Positions 60,593 through 64,000 of a DNA stretch of 64,000 bases are shown here, piece after piece. Location of the stretch: assembly GCF_003626635.1 (NCBI RefSeq), contig NZ_RAZT01000006.1:62001-126000 (forward strand), in the 5' to 3' direction. The DNA comes from Micromonospora musae (lineage in GTDB: Bacteria > Actinomycetota > Actinomycetes > Mycobacteriales > Micromonosporaceae). Numbering within the stretch: position 1 is the first letter of the stretch; each line of letters starts with the position of its first letter. Both the position numbers and the translations under genes were made by a program. The notes under the pieces are model-generated. The model saw nothing but the letters and a program-made list of their open reading frames with translations, was not told the DNA's origin and ran no database searches.

Positions 60593-61396
60593 ATGCCAAG
60601 ATCGAAGCCTCCGCTGTACGTGGTCGCGGATGTTCATGGTCACCGGTCCGAGTTGCGGACCGCGCTTCACGACGAGGGACTCGTCGACCGGTCGGGGCAG
60701 TGGTCCGGGGAAAACGCCCGGCTGTGGCTACTGGGCGACTACGTCGATCGTGGCCCGGACGGCATCGGCGTCATCGACGACATTCGACAACTTGCCGTCT
60801 CCGCCGCAGCCGCCGGCGGCGAGGTGCACGCGCTGCTCGGCAACCACGAAGTGCAACTGCTCGCCGCGCACCGGTTCGGCACCACGCCCATCGCCGGGTG
60901 GGACGAGCCCGGCGGCTTCCGAGGCGGTTGGGCGCGGTTCGGCGGGCGCGAGGACGACTTGCGCCGACTGGCTCCGCAGCACGTCGCCTGGATCATGAGC
61001 TTGCCCGCGGTCGCGGTCGTCGACGGGCACCTGCTCGTCCACTCCGACACCGCACGGTATCTGGAGTTCGGATCGAGCGTCGAAGCCGTCAACGCGGCCG
61101 TGGCCGCGGCCCTGGCCTCTTTGGAGAGCGCGAAGTGGCTGGAGTTCTGCGGCCGGATGAGCGACCGGGGCGCGTTTCGTGAGGCCGAGTCGGCGCGGCC
61201 GGACGATGCGGTGTCGACGATGCTGCGCGTGCTCGGTGGCGAGGTGCTCGTGCACGGGCACAGCACGCTCACCAAGTACTTCGGTGTAGCGCCGCAGGAC
61301 GTCCGGGCGGCGCTGAGGTACGCCGACCGCCGGGTCGTCGCAATCGACGGCGGGGTGTACGAGGGCGGCCGAATCCTGCTCACCCGGCTCGTCTGA
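60593..61396 (+). CDS. Calcineurin-like metallophosphoesterase
   Basis: A 267-residue metallophosphoesterase with the full signature set: VVADVHGH, LLGDYVDRGPDG, LLGNHEVQ, LLVHSDTA and LVHGHST, in the correct order. The layout resembles PrpE/serine-threonine phosphoprotein phosphatase-like and Shewanella-type phosphatases. It could dephosphorylate proteins or nucleotides; the substrate is unknown. The ATG at 60593 opens the fold with KPPLYVVAD. Confidence 0.85.
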   Translation: MPRSKPPLYVVADVHGHRSELRTALHDEGLVDRSGQWSGENARLWLLGDYVDRGPDGIGVIDDIRQLAVSAAAAGGEVHALLGNHEVQLLAAHRFGTTPIAGWDEPGGFRGGWARFGGREDDLRRLAPQHVAWIMSLPAVAVVDGHLLVHSDTARYLEFGSSVEAVNAAVAAALASLESAKWLEFCGRMSDRGAFREAESARPDDAVSTMLRVLGGEVLVHGHSTLTKYFGVAPQDVRAALRYADRRVVAIDGGVYEGGRILLTRLV

Positions 61397-61452
61397 CTCG
61401 TCGCGCTCCCCGCGCTGAAGGAGTCGGCCAGCCTCGGAGAGCGATCGTCCGA

Positions 61453-61839
61453 TCAGTGAGTCCTGTGAAACTCGATCAGGTGGCAGTTGTCCGGGTCGCC
61501 TTCGAATCGGTACAGCCAGGGCTCCTCTCGGTCGCCGGAGATCCACACTTGGAGGTCGTCAAGCATCATGTCCTCGCTGCCCTCCGATTCGAGATCGAGA
61601 GTCCACGTGCCCTCTGCCGTACGGCCCCTATCCCCCAGCAGATTGTCAGCGCGGTACCCGTCCTCTCCTAGCTCGATTCGTCCACCTTCGGAGCCGCTGT
61701 AAACGCCGGCCAGGTCTGACACGGTGATGTCGTCGGGAGGTTCAGGTACACACCCCAAGAGCCGAGAACATCCTGCGACGGTCGTCGGCACGAGCAAGCT
61801 GAACGCCAGGGCGGCGGCAACTCGTCGGGCTCTTCGCAT
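61453..61839 (-). CDS. Small lipoprotein of unknown function
   Basis: A 128-residue protein with a lipoprotein signal: MRRARRVAAALAFSLLVPTT then VAGC, Cys23 being the probable lipidated residue. The mature part looks like a small beta-sandwich (LAGVYSGSEGGRIELGEDGY, GTWTLDLES, LYRFEGDPDNC) with two further cysteines. The ATG at 61837-61839 has GGAG upstream. The 222 bases to the next gene hold no gene. Confidence 0.7.
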   Translation of the reverse strand: MRRARRVAAALAFSLLVPTTVAGCSRLLGCVPEPPDDITVSDLAGVYSGSEGGRIELGEDGYRADNLLGDRGRTAEGTWTLDLESEGSEDMMLDDLQVWISGDREEPWLYRFEGDPDNCHLIEFHRTH

Positions 61840-62061
61840 GAGAGGGCTCCGTCCTGCCCGGCGGGAGAGGGCAGGGCGCAGTGGACGGTAGCAGCGCTGC
61901 CTGCCCGGGGGCGTGCGGGGCCGCAGTCGGTCAGCGGTTCGCGGCCCAGCGAATTCAGACAACTTCGGGGTGCAGGAATGACCAGCCGCCGCGGGTGAGG
62001 CTGTTGTCAGACGGCTTGCGACCCGATCTACAGCCGCCAGCAGTGCTCGGGCCAGAAGAAG

Positions 62062-63000
62062 CTAGGCATCGGAGCCTGGTTCGATGTGGTCGAACTGGTG
62101 CGCCTGCTGGGTTATCGCGATCAGGAAGGCGGTCAGCGCGGGAGCGGGCGGGGCGTCTCGGGTGACGGCGACCAGGCGGCGTTTGAGCGTGGTCTCGGCG
62201 ACGTCACGGATGGCGAGCGCGGGGTCTTCCCTCGGCAGGGTCAGCGCCGGCAGCAGGGCGACGGCTGCGGCGGCGCGGACGAGTTCGAGCTGGACGTCGG
62301 CGTCGCTGGAGCGGTGTCGCAGGTCGGGTTCGTAGCCGCCGAGGGCGCGGCAGGTGCCGATGACCATGGCGTGGTGGCCGGTGCCCTCGGCGGAGGCGGT
62401 CCAGATGTCGGAGCGCAGCTGCGTGAGCGCGACGGGTCCGCCCGGCGCGGCGAGTGGATGCCCGGCGGGTAGGACGACCTTGAGCGGTTCTTCGAGCAGG
62501 AGGGTGAAGCGGAGCCCGGCCGGGCGAGGACGCGGGTGGCCGTCGTACTCGTCGCCGATCACCAGGTCGACCGCGCCCAGCCGTAATCCGGGCAGCGCCT
62601 GTTCGAGTTCGAGTTCGAAGACCTCCAGCCGGACCGCTGGATGGTCGACCATCAGGTGGGCCACGGCCGGTACGAGCAGGCGTCGCGCCGCCGACTGCAG
62701 GCCGCCGGCGCGGACGGTGCCGCGGACGTCTCCGCCGAGCGCGGCGAGGTCCGCTTCGGCCGCCTCGGCGGCTGACAGCAGGACGCGCGCGTGGTGGGCC
62801 AGCAGGTGTCCGGCGTCGTTGAGCCGTACGCCTCGGCCGGCCTTCTCGAAGAGCCGGGTGCCGGCGTCCCGTTCCAGCAGGGCCATCTGCTGGGAGACCG
62901 TCGACGGGCTGTAGCCGAGGGCTGCGGCGACGGCGCCGAGGGTGCCTCGCTCCTCGAACTCACGGAGGAAGCGCAACCGCCGAAGATCCCACGCGACCAT
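62062..63000 (-). CDS. LysR-family transcriptional regulator
   Basis: A 312-residue, full-length LysR regulator: WDLRRLRFLREFEERGTLGA, YSPSTVSQQMALLERDAGTR (recognition helix) and a complete substrate-binding domain (VRLEVFELELEQALPGLRLG, VDLVIGDEYDG, VVLPAGHPLA). It is divergent from an EamA-type transporter with 73 bases between, which is the usual arrangement for control of that transporter. Confidence 0.9.
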   Translation of the reverse strand: MVAWDLRRLRFLREFEERGTLGAVAAALGYSPSTVSQQMALLERDAGTRLFEKAGRGVRLNDAGHLLAHHARVLLSAAEAAEADLAALGGDVRGTVRAGGLQSAARRLLVPAVAHLMVDHPAVRLEVFELELEQALPGLRLGAVDLVIGDEYDGHPRPRPAGLRFTLLLEEPLKVVLPAGHPLAAPGGPVALTQLRSDIWTASAEGTGHHAMVIGTCRALGGYEPDLRHRSSDADVQLELVRAAAAVALLPALTLPREDPALAIRDVAETTLKRRLVAVTRDAPPAPALTAFLIAITQQAHQFDHIEPGSDA

Positions 63001-63073
63001 GCGGAAATCCTAATGAGTCTCCTTCGGTAATCGTCGCTGGACCTGACGGATCGGGGTGCTCGATGATCGACGC

Positions 63074-64000
63074 ATGGGTGCGGTGTGGTGTCTCGTCTCC
63101 GCGGCGTGCTTCGGCGCCATGGCGATCTTCGGCAAGCTCGCCTACGACGCCGGGGTCACACCGCAGGCGCTGCTGCTGGTGCGCTTCACCCTGGCGGCCG
63201 TACTGCTGGGGCTGGTTCTGGTCCTGCGGCCGGGCCTGCGCCGGATGGCGCCGGAGCCGCACCGAGCGGCCCCGGCGGGCCGGGTGAAGGCCGGGCGCGG
63301 CCGGGTGCTGGCGACCGCCATCGCGCTGGGCGCGGTCGGGTACGCGGCGCAGGCGAGCCTGTTCTTCTCGGCCCTGCAGGTTATGGACGCATCGCTGCTC
63401 TCCCTGATCTTCTACAGCTACCCGGTCCTGGTGACCGTGGTGGCGGTGCTGCTCGGCCGGGACCAGCTCACCCACGGGCGCTCCGCCGCGCTGGTGGCCG
63501 CGTCGGGCGGGATGCTGCTGGTCCTGCTCGGCGCCGGCGACGTGAGCTTCCACCTGCTCGGGGCGCTGATGGCGTTCGGGACCGCGATCACCTACACGGT
63601 CTACATCCTGGTGGCGGACACCGTCGTGCACCGGCTGCCGCCGGTGGTGCTCTCCACGCTGGTGATGACCGGGGCCGCCGGCACCCTCGGCGTGCGTGCC
63701 TTGCTCACGGGCGGCGTCGACCTCGACTTCGGGATGTCGGGATGGTTCTGGCTGGCCTGCATCGCCGTGGTCTCCACAGTCGTGGCGATGCTGACCTTCT
63801 TCGCCGGTCTACAGCGGATCGGCCCGTCGAACGCCGCCATCCTCTCCACCTTCGAGCCGGTGGTCACTACCGCGCTGGCCGCGCTGACCCTCGGCGAATC
63901 GCTGACCCTGATGCAGCTCGTCGGCGGTGTCCTGGTGCTCTCCTCCGTCGTCGTACTGCAGATCCGACCGACCCGAACGCAGCACCCGACGCGTCCGGTC
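63074..64000 (+). CDS. EamA/DMT-family transporter (runs off right edge)
   Basis: 309 codons are visible without a stop, from ATG 63074. The protein has ten hydrophobic helices arranged as two EamA repeats (AVWCLVSAACFGAMAIFGKL in the first; LLGALMAFGTAITYTVYILV in the second), and GPSNAAILSTFEPVVTTALA, the typical segment before the last helices. It probably exports or exchanges a metabolite. The end of the protein is just beyond the window. Confidence 0.88.
   Translation, partial: MGAVWCLVSAACFGAMAIFGKLAYDAGVTPQALLLVRFTLAAVLLGLVLVLRPGLRRMAPEPHRAAPAGRVKAGRGRVLATAIALGAVGYAAQASLFFSALQVMDASLLSLIFYSYPVLVTVVAVLLGRDQLTHGRSAALVAASGGMLLVLLGAGDVSFHLLGALMAFGTAITYTVYILVADTVVHRLPPVVLSTLVMTGAAGTLGVRALLTGGVDLDFGMSGWFWLACIAVVSTVVAMLTFFAGLQRIGPSNAAILSTFEPVVTTALAALTLGESLTLMQLVGGVLVLSSVVVLQIRPTRTQHPTRPV

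Overview
The window is high-GC actinomycete chromosomal DNA with frequent GTG starts, SARP/AfsR regulators, MmyB-type HTH regulators, an F420/deazaflavin-type reductase, nickel superoxide dismutase and twin-arginine DUF1501 proteins. This fits Micromonosporaceae (Micromonospora-like), an inference from gene content and style rather than from a marker gene. I saw no rRNA, tRNA, CRISPR array or replication origin.

Left part (1-35.4 kb): mostly accessory metabolism and secreted proteins. In order there are a partial SWIM-type protein, an SDR enzyme, a CGNR regulator divergent from an alpha/beta hydrolase, a sortase-anchored six-IPT-domain surface protein with an internal DNA duplication, and a Rho_N-type small basic protein. 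These are followed by a secreted GH95-like glycosidase with fascin-like repeats, a secreted phospholipase C, a DUF1501/DUF1800 pair and a second CGNR locus divergent from a DJ-1/PfpI protein. Next come an Nramp manganese transporter, nickel SOD (sodN) followed by a radical-SAM-like protein with unusual cysteine spacing, a dehydrogenase and a PfkB kinase, small regulator/membrane-protein operons, an MmyB-type regulator divergent from an aldo/keto reductase, a MerR regulator with a TipAS (thiopeptide-binding) domain, and a GH15 enzyme.

Centre (about 35.9-51.1 kb): a complete thiopeptide gene cluster. A minus-strand operon encodes the 61-residue precursor (GE2270/thiomuracin-type leader, 19-residue core SLPFCSCSATCSCCPSSSS), then glutamyl transferase (LanB-type), elimination protein, pyridine synthase, SagB-type azoline dehydrogenase, RRE/E1-like partner and azoline-forming YcaO. 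This is the same order as thiomuracin tbtA-G, followed by a YdhR-like protein. Facing it on the plus strand are a second YcaO and TfuA (the thioamidation pair) and a LuxR-type regulator. Divergent from the precursor is a JmjC/ROX-type oxygenase. The core lacks the usual Cys2, and Ser1-Ser12 spacing predicts a lactazole-size (32-membered) ring. Together the genes predict an unusual, probably thioamidated and possibly hydroxylated thiopeptide. No dedicated exporter or resistance gene is visible.

Right part (51.2-64 kb): a frameshifted IS5-family transposase remnant marks the right edge of the cluster. Beyond it are a membrane Ser/Thr kinase, a secreted DUF2690-like protein, two divergent SARP regulators (one with NB-ARC and TPR regions), a second MmyB-regulator/aldo-keto-reductase pair, a metallophosphoesterase, a small lipoprotein, and a LysR regulator divergent from an EamA-type transporter that runs off the window.
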